Source of the DNA: an uncultured bacterium
GTDB lineage: Bacteria; Cyanobacteriota; Vampirovibrionia; Gastranaerophilales; Gastranaerophilaceae
NCBI GenBank assembly: GCA_902464375.1
Contig: CABQIM010000090.1
Span: 1-6,606 of the forward strand
Reading direction: 5' to 3'
Length of the DNA: 6,606 bases
This document shows positions 1 through 6,476 of the stretch, piece after piece. The first letter of the stretch is position 1. Each line of letters opens with the position of its first letter. The notes under the pieces are model-generated. The model was not told the DNA's origin. It ran no database searches and saw nothing but the letters and a program-made list of their open reading frames with translations. Made by a program: the position numbers and the translations under genes.

Positions 1-84
1 CACCCTTCCCTCTCTGTCACTAACGTGACATCTCTCCCGCTCAATGGATGTTGCGGGCGAGAATTAAGTTTTAGAAAAGTCTGT
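1..84. other. Non-coding stretch with two GC-rich stem-loops
   Basis: No gene is supported here. Two potential stem-loops are visible. TGTCAC (15-20) pairs with GTGACA (25-30) around a TAAC loop, and CCCGC (36-40) pairs with GCGGG (53-57). Pyrimidine-rich CCCTTCCCTCTC opens the window. The stretch lies beside the GC-rich repeat at 86-120 and is much richer in GC than the coding DNA around it. I infer that it is the rest of a longer interspersed element whose outer end is cut off by the window edge. The bases between 61 and 80 are plain AT-rich sequence. Confidence 0.5.
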
Positions 85-85
85 A

Positions 86-120
86 CCTCCCCCTATAAAG
101 GGAGGGGATGCGCCATACTT
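86..120 (-). repeat. GC-rich palindromic interspersed repeat, left copy
   Basis: Read on the minus strand, this 35-bp stretch begins AAGTATGGCGC, continues with a C-rich arm, and ends GGGGGAGG after a TTTATA loop. CCTCCC at 86-91 can pair with GGGAGG at 100-105. A matching sequence occurs at 6567-6598 on the plus strand. The first 21 bases agree at 18 positions and the last 8 are identical, while the loop differs (TTTATA against CTC). Conserved arms with a variable loop suggest a family of dispersed palindromes. Positions 121-194, between this repeat and the end of dnaB, show nothing except a CGCATCT direct repeat at 135-141 and 143-149. No clear intrinsic terminator for dnaB is visible. Confidence 0.7.
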
Positions 121-194
121 AAATTAAATTCCTACGCATCTTCGCATCTAAACCTCTAATCATCTTTTTATAGCACCAAGCAGCTGACCAAATG

Positions 195-1595
195 TTAAAA
201 TACGTCTGTTTTGATAGGGTTTTTGAATTTTGTGATACTTCCTTGGAATAGAAGTTTAACTGTACCAACGGAACCGTTTCTGTGTTTTGCTATAATAATT
301 TCGGCTTCGCCTTTATTTGCAGCTTTTTCAGCTTGTTCTTCTTCATCGTTGGCATTTTTGTAGTATTCGTCACGATAAATAAACATAACGATGTCGGCGT
401 CTTGTTCGATAGATCCTGATTCTCTCAAGTCAGAAAGCATTGGGCGCTTGTCTGTTCTACTTTCTACCGCACGAGATAACTGTGAAAGTGAAATAATCGG
501 TACGTTAAGTTCCTTTGCTAAGATTTTCAAACCTCTTGATATGCTTGAAATCTGCTGCATACGGTCTTCTCTTCCGGTACCTTCAATCAACTGCAAGTAG
601 TCGATTACGATTAAGCCAAGGTTCTTTTCTGCCATTGCAAGTCGACGACATTTCGCTCTGATATCTGTGATTGTACATCCGGCTGTATCGTCAATGTAGA
701 TTGGCGCTTCTGAAAAACTGCTCATTGCAACGGCTAGCTTTTCCCAGTCTTTTGCTTGCATGTTACCTGTTTTAAGTCTTTGTGAGTCAATTTCTGCTTC
801 TGAACACAAAAGACGTTGTACAAGCTGTTTCTTTGACATTTCTAAAGAGAATATCGCTACCGGAACTTTTGCACGAAGTGCTACGTTTTGAGCAATGTTT
901 AGCGCGAACGCTGTTTTACCCATTGCAGGACGTGCTGCTAGGATGATTAAGTCGGAACGCTGTAAACCGTTTGTCATTGCATCCAAATCGTAGAAATCAG
1001 TTGGTACACCGGTCAATTGACCTTTGTTATTGTAACGTTCTTCGATATCAGAATATGTTTCATAAACAATATCTTTGATTGGCGCTAGTGATTTTGAAGC
1101 TTTTTGAGATGCGATATCAAAGATTAATTTTTCTGCAAGTTCTAGTGATTCTTCAATTGGGTTAAGGTCATAACCTGATGATACAATTTCTGAACCGGCA
1201 TTGATTAAAGAACGTTTGATTGCTTTTTCTTGAACGATTCTTGCGTAGTATTCTACGTTTGCTGTTGTAATTGTTTTATAACTTAAATCATTAATGAATG
1301 CTCTACCGCCAACGAGTTCAAGTTTTTGGTTAATATTCAAAACATCGGAAACGGATACGATATCAATTTTGTCCTCGCCGTTATAAAGTTGAAGCATAGC
1401 TTCGTAAACATATCTGTGTGCCGGTTTGTAAAATGATTCCGGTCTAAGATGTTCTACAACTTTGTTCATGCAAGACGGACTAACTAGGATTGCACCTAAA
1501 ATTGCTTCTTCTGCATCAATATTTTGCGGCATTAATTGTGATAAATCTTCATTTTGTGATTGTTGTTTTTTTCTATTTGCAAACGACGTTGACAT
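195..1595 (-). CDS. dnaB: Replicative DNA helicase DnaB
   Basis: Hexameric ATP-dependent 5'-3' helicase that unwinds the replication fork and works with primase. The protein is 466 residues from the chosen start, close to the roughly 470 of E. coli DnaB. An N-terminal DnaB domain opens with PQNIDAEEAILGAIL (about residues 23-37). The RecA-like C-terminal domain has Walker A ARPAMGKT (221-228), SLEMS with the catalytic Glu (about 250-254), Walker B LIVIDY (328-333), the QLSRAVESR segment (about 372-380), SDLRESGSIEQDAD (about 388-401) and the arginine-finger region KHRNG (437-441). No intein interrupts these motifs. I start at 1595 because AGGGGA lies 7 nt upstream. An upstream in-frame ATG at 1646 would add 17 hydrophobic residues atypical of the family and would have to be read through the likely promoter. 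The gene stands alone, divergent from ispE. Confidence 0.97.
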   Translation of the reverse strand: MSTSFANRKKQQSQNEDLSQLMPQNIDAEEAILGAILVSPSCMNKVVEHLRPESFYKPAHRYVYEAMLQLYNGEDKIDIVSVSDVLNINQKLELVGGRAFINDLSYKTITTANVEYYARIVQEKAIKRSLINAGSEIVSSGYDLNPIEESLELAEKLIFDIASQKASKSLAPIKDIVYETYSDIEERYNNKGQLTGVPTDFYDLDAMTNGLQRSDLIILAARPAMGKTAFALNIAQNVALRAKVPVAIFSLEMSKKQLVQRLLCSEAEIDSQRLKTGNMQAKDWEKLAVAMSSFSEAPIYIDDTAGCTITDIRAKCRRLAMAEKNLGLIVIDYLQLIEGTGREDRMQQISSISRGLKILAKELNVPIISLSQLSRAVESRTDKRPMLSDLRESGSIEQDADIVMFIYRDEYYKNANDEEEQAEKAANKGEAEIIIAKHRNGSVGTVKLLFQGSITKFKNPIKTDVF

Positions 1596-1602
1596 TTTTT
1601 CA

Positions 1603-1608
1603 TCCCCT
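1603..1608 (-). promoter_or_regulatory. dnaB ribosome binding site that decides the start
   Basis: On the minus strand AGGGGA lies 7 nt before the ATG at 1595. This supports the 466-residue form over the upstream in-frame ATG at 1646. A second ATG inside GGGGATG is out of frame. Confidence 0.75.
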
Positions 1609-1617
1609 AACATGAAA

Positions 1618-1646
1618 AGAGTAGCAATAATAACAAAATTATTCAA
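1618..1646 (-). promoter_or_regulatory. Candidate dnaB promoter
   Basis: On the minus strand TTGAAT (1646-1641) acts as a possible -35, followed by a 17-bp spacer and TACTCT (1623-1618) as a weak -10 that is preceded by an extended TG. Transcription would begin near 1611 and give a leader of about 16 nt that just contains the ribosome binding site. The -10 matches the consensus at only three of six positions, so the call rests on spacing, the TG dinucleotide and location. Confidence 0.4.
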
Positions 1647-1671
1647 GTTAAGTTTTTATAAAATTTTGTCA

Positions 1672-1680
1672 TGATATAAT
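1672..1680 (+). promoter_or_regulatory. ispE promoter, perfect extended -10 box
   Basis: TGATATAAT at 1672-1680 is a perfect extended -10 (TGnTATAAT). Only six bases (1681-1686) separate its end from the ispE ATG at 1687, so the expected transcription start falls at or next to the A of the start codon. No convincing -35 is present; the region at the right distance is T-rich (about 1652-1658). An extended -10 promoter can work without a good -35. Confidence 0.65.
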
Positions 1681-1686
1681 TTATGT

Positions 1687-2529
1687 ATGAAAAATATTGA
1701 AGTTAAATGTCCGGCAAAAATTAATTTAACGCTGGAAGTTGTGAATAGAAGAGAAGATGGATTTCATAATATCAAAAGCATTATGCAGATGATTAGTTTG
1801 TCTGATACTTTGAATATCAAAGTGTCAGACTCCGGCGAGAATGAAGTTTTGCTTTCCGGTAATAGTGATGAAATTCCTTATAATGAAAAGAATTTGGTTT
1901 ATAAAGCTGCAAAATTATTTTTGGATAAAACTAAAATAGGTAATTATAGAATAGAGATTTTTATTGATAAAAAGATTCCTGTAGCTGCGGGACTTGCTGG
2001 TGGAAGTACTGATGCTGCCGGAACTTTAGCAGGATTAAATAAGATTTTTGATGAGCCTTTAAACAGACAAGAATTGCATGAACTTTGTGCCAGTCTTGGT
2101 TCAGATTTGAATGTTTGTTTAGAAGGCGGATGTGTTTTGGCAACTTCTAGGGGAGAAGTTATTGAGAAACTTCCATATAATTTGGAGTTACCTGTTACTT
2201 TGATTAAACCTAAAAAACTTGGTATTTCTGCTAAAGAAGCTTACACAAAATATGCGCTTAAAGAGAATAAACCTCAAAATAATATGACTGAAAAAATGTT
2301 GGAAGCGCTTAAGAATGGTGAAAGCATAAATGATTATTTATATAATGATTTAGAGTACGCAATTTTTGATGATTATAGTGAATTACAAAAGATAAAATCA
2401 AAACTTCCGCAATCAATTATGTCCGGTTCCGGTTCTACATATTTTGTTCTGGAAAATTTGAAAGACAATCCGTTTGGAGATGATTATCAGATTATTTCAG
2501 GGATTAAGTTCATTGGATGCGGAATTTAA
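1687..2529 (+). CDS. ispE: 4-diphosphocytidyl-2-C-methyl-D-erythritol kinase IspE
   Basis: Cytoplasmic GHMP-family kinase of the MEP pathway. It phosphorylates the 2-hydroxyl of CDP-methylerythritol with ATP on the way to IPP and DMAPP. At 280 residues it has the family's normal length (E. coli about 283). Visible motifs are PAKINLTLEV (9-18, with the active-site Lys at 11), DGFHNI (24-29, His27), the glycine-rich ATP loop IPVAAGLAGGSTDAA (97-111), LGSD (137-140) with the catalytic Asp140, NDLE (220-223) and the C-terminal GHMP motif MSGSGST (245-251). The residue after Asp140-Leu is Asn where most family members I recall have Pro. No Shine-Dalgarno sequence precedes the ATG and a perfect extended -10 ends six bases before it, so translation is probably leaderless. 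The gene diverges from dnaB, and a long hairpin follows its stop. Confidence 0.96.
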   Translation: MKNIEVKCPAKINLTLEVVNRREDGFHNIKSIMQMISLSDTLNIKVSDSGENEVLLSGNSDEIPYNEKNLVYKAAKLFLDKTKIGNYRIEIFIDKKIPVAAGLAGGSTDAAGTLAGLNKIFDEPLNRQELHELCASLGSDLNVCLEGGCVLATSRGEVIEKLPYNLELPVTLIKPKKLGISAKEAYTKYALKENKPQNNMTEKMLEALKNGESINDYLYNDLEYAIFDDYSELQKIKSKLPQSIMSGSGSTYFVLENLKDNPFGDDYQIISGIKFIGCGI

Positions 2530-2532
2530 GAA

Positions 2533-2553
2533 TTGAAAGTTGAAAGTTGAAAA
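2533..2553 (+). repeat. Three tandem TTGAAAG-type heptamers after ispE
   Basis: TTGAAAG (2533-2539), TTGAAAG (2540-2546) and TTGAAAA (2547-2553) follow in tandem just after the ispE stop. The same GTTGAAAATTGAAAGT-like vocabulary recurs at 3111-3169 and 6511-6537, in each case in the gap after a stop codon and nowhere noticed in coding sequence. This looks like a degenerate dispersed family of A-rich heptamers. Confidence 0.6.
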
Positions 2554-2555
2554 TT

Positions 2556-2611
2556 AAAAGTTATTTATGTTAATGGTGCATTCTATGCACAATTAACATA
2601 AATAACTTTTT
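2556..2611 (+). terminator. Long AT-rich hairpin, likely ispE terminator
   Basis: The left arm (2556-2574) is a perfect 19-bp reverse complement of 2592-2610. After a single G/A mismatch (2575/2591), GTGCAT (2576-2581) pairs with ATGCAC (2585-2590), leaving a three-base TCT loop. The right arm ends in CTTTTT (2606-2611). Location just past ispE and the terminal T run suggest transcription termination, although the stem is AT-rich rather than the usual GC-rich type. Because the left arm also ends in an A run, it could act on both strands. It may instead be a repeat element or an RNA-processing site. Confidence 0.6.
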
Positions 2612-2644
2612 CAATTTCTCAAATTGTAACAATTTCTTTACGAA

Positions 2645-2684
2645 CTAGCAAATATTAAATTTAGAGGTTATATTATGCTATGAG
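2645..2684 (+). promoter_or_regulatory. Candidate promoter region of the small acidic protein gene
   Basis: CTAGCAAAT (2645-2653) is followed 18 bp later by ATTATGCTAT (2672-2681). Within the second block TGCTATGAG (2677-2685) resembles an extended -10 (TG, one base, TATGAG, four of six consensus bases). Initiation would fall near 2691 and give a leader of about 30 nt. An alternative -10 is TATAGT at 2687-2692. Both blocks recur upstream of ftsI at a different spacing, which supports a regulatory role. Confidence 0.45.
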
Positions 2685-2711
2685 GATATAGTTTTTAATT
2701 ATCCTTAACAT

Positions 2712-2716
2712 GAGGT
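2712..2716 (+). promoter_or_regulatory. Ribosome binding site supporting a GTG start
   Basis: GAGGT lies 6 nt before the GTG at 2723, and an in-frame TGA at 2711-2713 rules out any start further upstream. The next in-frame ATG lies 29 codons downstream, so the site supports GTG as the start of the small gene. Confidence 0.65.
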
Positions 2717-2722
2717 CAAAAA

Positions 2723-3103
2723 GTGGTAGATAATAGGTCAGCGGGTTTTTATGGAATAGGCGGATCGTTTAATTTTAAAAGTGGCGATCCATCCGGTACT
2801 GCCGCTAAAATGAGTCAGGATAAATATGGCTCTGAGGCGATGTATCTTCCGCCAGTTGAAGATGAAGAAGAAGGTGAAAACTTCTATAACCAACAATACG
2901 TAGATAGAAGTGCACTGTTAAGAGCGACATTGAATTCGCTTGCTATGTCAAATGTTGCGTCCGTTTTGAATGCTAAAAAGCATAAGAAGTCTGTTAAAGA
3001 TATTTTAGAAGAAGAAAAAGAGAAAGAAAAAGAAGATAAAGAAATCAAGCTCTTGGAAGCCGAGGCGGAAGAAGAATATAGAGAAGCCGAAGATGATAAT
3101 TAA
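2723..3103 (+). CDS. Uncharacterised small acidic protein
   Basis: I do not recognise this 126-residue protein. It has three zones. The N-terminus is rich in Gly, Ser and aromatic residues (GFYGIGGSFNFKSGDPSG, 8-25). The middle is mixed, with an acidic patch EDEEEGE (46-52) and a short possible helix around RSALLRATLNSLAMSNVASVL (62-82). The tail from about residue 84 to the end is almost wholly Lys, Glu and Asp with a few Leu, and is probably a long charged helix or coiled coil. There is no signal peptide, membrane segment, cysteine or metal motif. A GTG start with a spaced ribosome binding site and its own candidate promoter supports a real gene. It lies 140 bp before ftsI on the same strand, where dcw clusters often carry ftsL, but it lacks the FtsL membrane helix. 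Cytoplasmic location and a scaffold or adaptor role would be guesses. Confidence 0.75.
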   Translation: MVDNRSAGFYGIGGSFNFKSGDPSGTAAKMSQDKYGSEAMYLPPVEDEEEGENFYNQQYVDRSALLRATLNSLAMSNVASVLNAKKHKKSVKDILEEEKEKEKEDKEIKLLEAEAEEEYREAEDDN

Positions 3104-3110
3104 GGTTCTT

Positions 3111-3169
3111 AAGTTGAAAACTGAAAATTATTTTTAAAACAACTTTCAATTTTCCACTTTTCACTTCTT
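3111..3169 (+). repeat. A-rich inverted repeat after the small acidic gene
   Basis: AAGTTGAAAACTGAAAATT (3111-3129) is mirrored imperfectly by the reverse complement of the T-rich stretch ending near 3166, with about 14 of 19 positions matching. A shorter perfect pairing is AAGTTG (3111-3116) with CAACTT (3140-3145). It begins 7 bases after the stop codon and uses the same TTGAAA vocabulary as 2533-2553 and 6511-6537. It could give weak termination or shape the 3' end of the mRNA. Confidence 0.45.
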
Positions 3170-3197
3170 ACTTGTCAACAATAAGAATAAAATATTT

Positions 3198-3227
3198 CTA
3201 GCAAATTCTTCTTTATTATGCTATTAT
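3198..3227 (+). promoter_or_regulatory. Candidate ftsI promoter
   Basis: TGCTATTAT (3219-3227) is an extended -10 (TG, one base, TATTAT, five of six consensus bases). CTAGCAAAT (3198-3206) covers the -35 position, though it does not resemble TTGACA. Initiation would fall near 3234, right at the purine-rich ribosome binding site, for a leader of about 10 nt. CTAGCAAAT and ATTATGCTAT are both shared with 2645-2681, here 8 bp apart rather than 18. Confidence 0.5.
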
Positions 3228-3233
3228 CTATTT

Positions 3234-3242
3234 GGGGAGAGG
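3234..3242 (+). promoter_or_regulatory. ftsI ribosome binding site that decides the start
   Basis: GGGGAGAGG precedes the ATG at 3244, with GGGGA ending 5 nt before it. An in-frame TTG at 3232 overlaps the upstream edge of this site and has no binding site of its own, so ATG 3244 is preferred. Confidence 0.7.
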
Positions 3243-3243
3243 T

Positions 3244-4962
3244 ATGAGACGCGAATCTAATAATACAAATAGAAATAAGCTGTTTTCTGATCGTTTGATT
3301 TGGATACAAGGGATATTTCTTATTTTAATTCTATTATTTATTGTCTACCTTTTCTGTGTGCAGGTTTTGGATGTAAGGCATTTTCGAGTTAAGGCAAAAA
3401 ATCAACGTCGTGCAAGTTCTTTTGTTATGCGTGGAAATATCTATGACAGAAACGGTATTAAACTTGCTACAGATACTGTTTATTATGATATTTTTGCAAG
3501 AAAAGAAGACTTTGTTCATACTCCGGAAGAATTAGCGAAAATGCTTGCTCCCATTTTGAAAATATCTCAATTTGATTTAACTGAAAAATTAAAACAAAAT
3601 GTTTCGCTGATTTCTTTGAAAAAGAATGTTGACAGACATACAAGAGATCAGATTGCAAAATTAAATTTGCGTGAAATTCCGATGGATAAAAAAAGTATTA
3701 GAACTTATCCGCAAGGAACTTTAGCTGCGCATGTTCTCGGGTATTATAATTTTGATGCAGATGTAGCTTCCGGTGTTGAATTGACCGCAAAAGATACATT
3801 AGAAAGTGTTACAAAAACTTCTAACTTCGAGATGACCCCAAAGGGCAAAGTTATTTATAATATTTCAACAGACCCAGTGGCAGCAACAAAGCCGGTTAAG
3901 GGAAAAGATGTAACCTTAACGATTGATGCTGCTGTGCAACACGTTTGTGAAAAAGAGTTGATGAAGTCAATCGAAAAATTCCATGCACATCGTGGCGCCG
4001 TTATTGTTATGAATCCACGAAATGGAGAAATTCTTGCGTATGCGGTTTATCCATATTTTGATCCAAACAATTTTAAAAACGCAACAAGTTTTCAAATCAA
4101 AAACTGGACTCTAACTGATGTATTTCCTCCAGGGTCAACTTTTAAGACTATTACAGTAGCTTCTGCAATTGAATTGGGAAAGATTAACAGATACACAAAA
4201 ATCAATGATACCGGTAAGATTAAAATTGGCTGGTGGACAATTAAGAACTACGATTATGCAAGAAGACCAAATCCGGGGATGATTGACTTGGTTTATTTGT
4301 TTGAACATTCCAGTAATGTAGCTTCTGTTCTTGTTGCTCAGATGATGAGCAGATATGAATATTATGGAATGCTTAAAAAATTCGGTTTTGGTGAAAAAAC
4401 CGGAATTGACCTTCCGGGAGAATCTGTTGGGCTTTTGAAAAATCCCAGCAAATGGGATGCTTCAGACCATGCATCAATGGGGTATGGATATGGTTCTTCT
4501 GTAACTGCAATACAAATGGTTTCAGCTGTTTCTGCCATTGCTAACGATGGTGTAAGAGTTACTCCGCACGTAATCAAGTATTCTCCGGAAGAAGAAGCTA
4601 TTAAAGTTAAAAGGGTTCAGGTTATGACTCCTGAACATGCAAGAGTTGTAACAGAACTTTTGACAGAAAGTATTAACAGAGGTAAATCTCCGATTAAGTC
4701 TGATAGTTATAATATTGCAGCTAAAACAGGTACCTCAATTAAGCCAAAAGAAAATGGAAGCGGCTATACGAACAAATTGTATACTTCAATTGTAGGTTAT
4801 ATGCCGTCAACAGATCCGCAAGTATTAATTTATGTAATTGTTGACTCTGCTCAAGGTGGCGAAATATGGGGTAACACTGTTGCAGCCCCTATATTTAAAG
4901 AAATTTCAACTCAAATTTCTCATATTTTAAACTTACAGCCGGATAAAGCTGGTAAAGTTTAG
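3244..4962 (+). CDS. ftsI: Class B penicillin-binding protein, FtsI/PBP3-type transpeptidase
   Basis: Membrane-anchored D,D-transpeptidase that cross-links peptidoglycan, most likely at the division septum with FtsW. The protein is 572 residues from the ATG at 3244. A short basic cytoplasmic tail precedes one membrane helix (about 18-42). The pedestal domain starts around RGNIYDRNG (63-71) and includes the TYPQGTLAAHVLGYYN segment (about 154-169). The transpeptidase domain has the active-site tetrad STFK (298-301), SSN (356-358) and KTGTS (494-498), all intact. No glycosyltransferase or PASTA domain is present, so it is class B and of the diderm type. Length matches the family (E. coli 588). 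murE follows after 47 bp with no terminator between, so the two are probably co-transcribed. Elongation-specific PBP2 is less likely given the murE linkage and sequence flavour, which recalls cyanobacterial FtsI. Confidence 0.94.
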   Translation: MRRESNNTNRNKLFSDRLIWIQGIFLILILLFIVYLFCVQVLDVRHFRVKAKNQRRASSFVMRGNIYDRNGIKLATDTVYYDIFARKEDFVHTPEELAKMLAPILKISQFDLTEKLKQNVSLISLKKNVDRHTRDQIAKLNLREIPMDKKSIRTYPQGTLAAHVLGYYNFDADVASGVELTAKDTLESVTKTSNFEMTPKGKVIYNISTDPVAATKPVKGKDVTLTIDAAVQHVCEKELMKSIEKFHAHRGAVIVMNPRNGEILAYAVYPYFDPNNFKNATSFQIKNWTLTDVFPPGSTFKTITVASAIELGKINRYTKINDTGKIKIGWWTIKNYDYARRPNPGMIDLVYLFEHSSNVASVLVAQMMSRYEYYGMLKKFGFGEKTGIDLPGESVGLLKNPSKWDASDHASMGYGYGSSVTAIQMVSAVSAIANDGVRVTPHVIKYSPEEEAIKVKRVQVMTPEHARVVTELLTESINRGKSPIKSDSYNIAAKTGTSIKPKENGSGYTNKLYTSIVGYMPSTDPQVLIYVIVDSAQGGEIWGNTVAAPIFKEISTQISHILNLQPDKAGKV

Positions 4963-5009
4963 ATGTAGCGATAAAAAGTTTAACCAATTGTGTGTAAGAA
5001 AGGACAAAA

Positions 5010-6476
5010 ATGAAATTAAGAACACTAATTGACAACATTAATTATATAGAGCTAGTGAATGTGGACAATATGTCTATAGAGGTTATGGGAATATCTTATA
5101 ACTCTAAGAAAACTGTACCGAATGATTTATTTATTTGTTTGACCGGTGAACATGTTGATGGTCACGAATACGCGGAAGAAGCTTTTAATAACGGCGCAAT
5201 TGCATTCGTTGTAGAAAAAAGATTAAATCTTGATGTTCCGCAAATTGTTGTTAGTGATACAAGTGAAATTATTGCTCAAATTTCAGATTTATTCTATGGT
5301 TCACCTTCACAGAAGATTAATCTAATTGGTGTAACCGGTACAAACGGAAAAACTACAGTAACTCATTTGATTCAAGAACTTTTTGATGCGAATCAACAGC
5401 AGTGTGCTTTGATTGGTACTTTGGGACACAAATTCTTTACAAAAGATTCTTATCACGATGCGAAGCATACAACTCCGCAAGCTCCGGAATTGCAGGGTAT
5501 TTTGAGTGAAGTTTGTGATAAACAGATTAAAAATGTTGTTATGGAGGTTTCTTCTCACGCTCTTGCGCAGCATAGAGTGGAGTATTGTGATTTTAATGGA
5601 GCAGTATTCACAAACCTTACACAAGACCACTTGGATTTTCATATAACAATGCAAAATTATTTTAAAGCTAAGGCAATATTATTCGAAGACCTTGTTGCAG
5701 GCGATTTTGCGGTAATAAATAATGATGATGAGTATGCAGAAAAATTCAAAGAAGTAATTTCTCCAACAGTAAGTGTTTATACTTATGGTGTAAATAAGGA
5801 TGCTGACGTAAAAGCACGTGATGTTGTGTTTAACCACGATGGTGCGTCTTTTATGTGTAATATCAAAGGTCAAGATTATCCAATCAAGTTAAAAATGAAT
5901 GGAATGTTTTCTGTTTATAACGCTCTTGCTGCGCTTACTGCTGCGATTGCTACTGGTTTGGATTTAAAGACTTCAATAAACAGATTACAAGAGTTGGGTG
6001 GTGTTGCCGGAAGATTTGAAATTGTTATTAATCAGCCTACAGTAATTGTAGATTATGCACACACTCCTGATGGTTTGGAAAATGTTCTGAAGGCAGCAAG
6101 AGATATAACTCCAAGTGATGGAAAGTTGATTTGTATTTTCGGATGTGGTGGTGACAGAGATGCAACAAAACGTCCGAAGATGGGTAGAATTGCAGAAGAA
6201 CTAGCAGATAAAGTAATTGTGACAAGTGATAACCCACGTTCAGAAGATCCGCAACAGATTATTACAGATATTCTTGCAGGTATTAGCAGTGTTAATGATA
6301 TTATTGTTGAGCCGGATAGAGAACTTGCAATAAAAGAAGCGTACAGGATTGCCGGTCAAAAAGATGTAGTTCTTGTTGCCGGTAAAGGTCATGAAGATTA
6401 CCAAATTCTTGCAAACGAAACTATTCACTTTGATGATAGAGAAAAAGTAAGAGAAATCTTTGTGCCACGTGTGTAG
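5010..6476 (+). CDS. murE: UDP-MurNAc-L-Ala-D-Glu:meso-diaminopimelate ligase MurE
   Basis: Cytoplasmic Mur ligase that adds the third amino acid to the peptidoglycan stem peptide, using ATP. The 488 residues match the family (E. coli 495). The N-terminal UDP-binding domain contains SYNSKKTVPNDLFICLTG (about 29-46). The central domain has the P-loop GVTGTNGKTT (107-116), TTP (154-156), SSHAL (181-185), NLTQDHLDFH (202-211) and the likely carbamylated Lys221 in the YFKAKAILF segment. The C-terminal domain has GVAGRFE (331-337), DYAHTPDGLE (348-357), FGCGGDRD (377-384), DNPR (407-410) and GKGHE (458-462). DNPR marks meso-diaminopimelate specificity, as opposed to the lysine-adding enzymes. An AAAGGA ribosome binding site lies 5 nt before the ATG. 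It is the second gene of the ftsI-murE unit; the usual next gene, murF, is not found in the 130 bases that follow. Confidence 0.97.
   Translation: MKLRTLIDNINYIELVNVDNMSIEVMGISYNSKKTVPNDLFICLTGEHVDGHEYAEEAFNNGAIAFVVEKRLNLDVPQIVVSDTSEIIAQISDLFYGSPSQKINLIGVTGTNGKTTVTHLIQELFDANQQQCALIGTLGHKFFTKDSYHDAKHTTPQAPELQGILSEVCDKQIKNVVMEVSSHALAQHRVEYCDFNGAVFTNLTQDHLDFHITMQNYFKAKAILFEDLVAGDFAVINNDDEYAEKFKEVISPTVSVYTYGVNKDADVKARDVVFNHDGASFMCNIKGQDYPIKLKMNGMFSVYNALAALTAAIATGLDLKTSINRLQELGGVAGRFEIVINQPTVIVDYAHTPDGLENVLKAARDITPSDGKLICIFGCGGDRDATKRPKMGRIAEELADKVIVTSDNPRSEDPQQIITDILAGISSVNDIIVEPDRELAIKEAYRIAGQKDVVLVAGKGHEDYQILANETIHFDDREKVREIFVPRV

Noticed and set aside
15..57. tRNA, small RNA or riboswitch in the GC-rich left end
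   Set aside because: The hairpins are short, no cloverleaf or known riboswitch core is visible, and the similarity to a repeat element explains the structure better.
391..600. Plus-strand open frame inside dnaB
   Set aside because: It is antisense to the conserved C-terminal helicase motifs and shows no start signals.
1596..1646. Upstream in-frame ATG extending DnaB by 17 residues
   Set aside because: The added residues are hydrophobic and atypical for DnaB, the extension overlaps the likely promoter, and the ATG at 1595 has a well-placed AGGGGA.
2533..2611. CRISPR-like array from the short repeats
   Set aside because: The repeats are 7 bp, contiguous and without spacers, and there are no cas genes.
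3232..3243. TTG start extending FtsI by four residues
   Set aside because: It overlaps the ribosome binding site of the ATG at 3244 and has no binding site of its own.
5322..5654. 110-codon minus-strand open frame inside murE
   Set aside because: It lies opposite conserved MurE motifs, its translation is rich in Cys, Ile and Leu with no recognisable domain, and it has no promoter or ribosome binding site.
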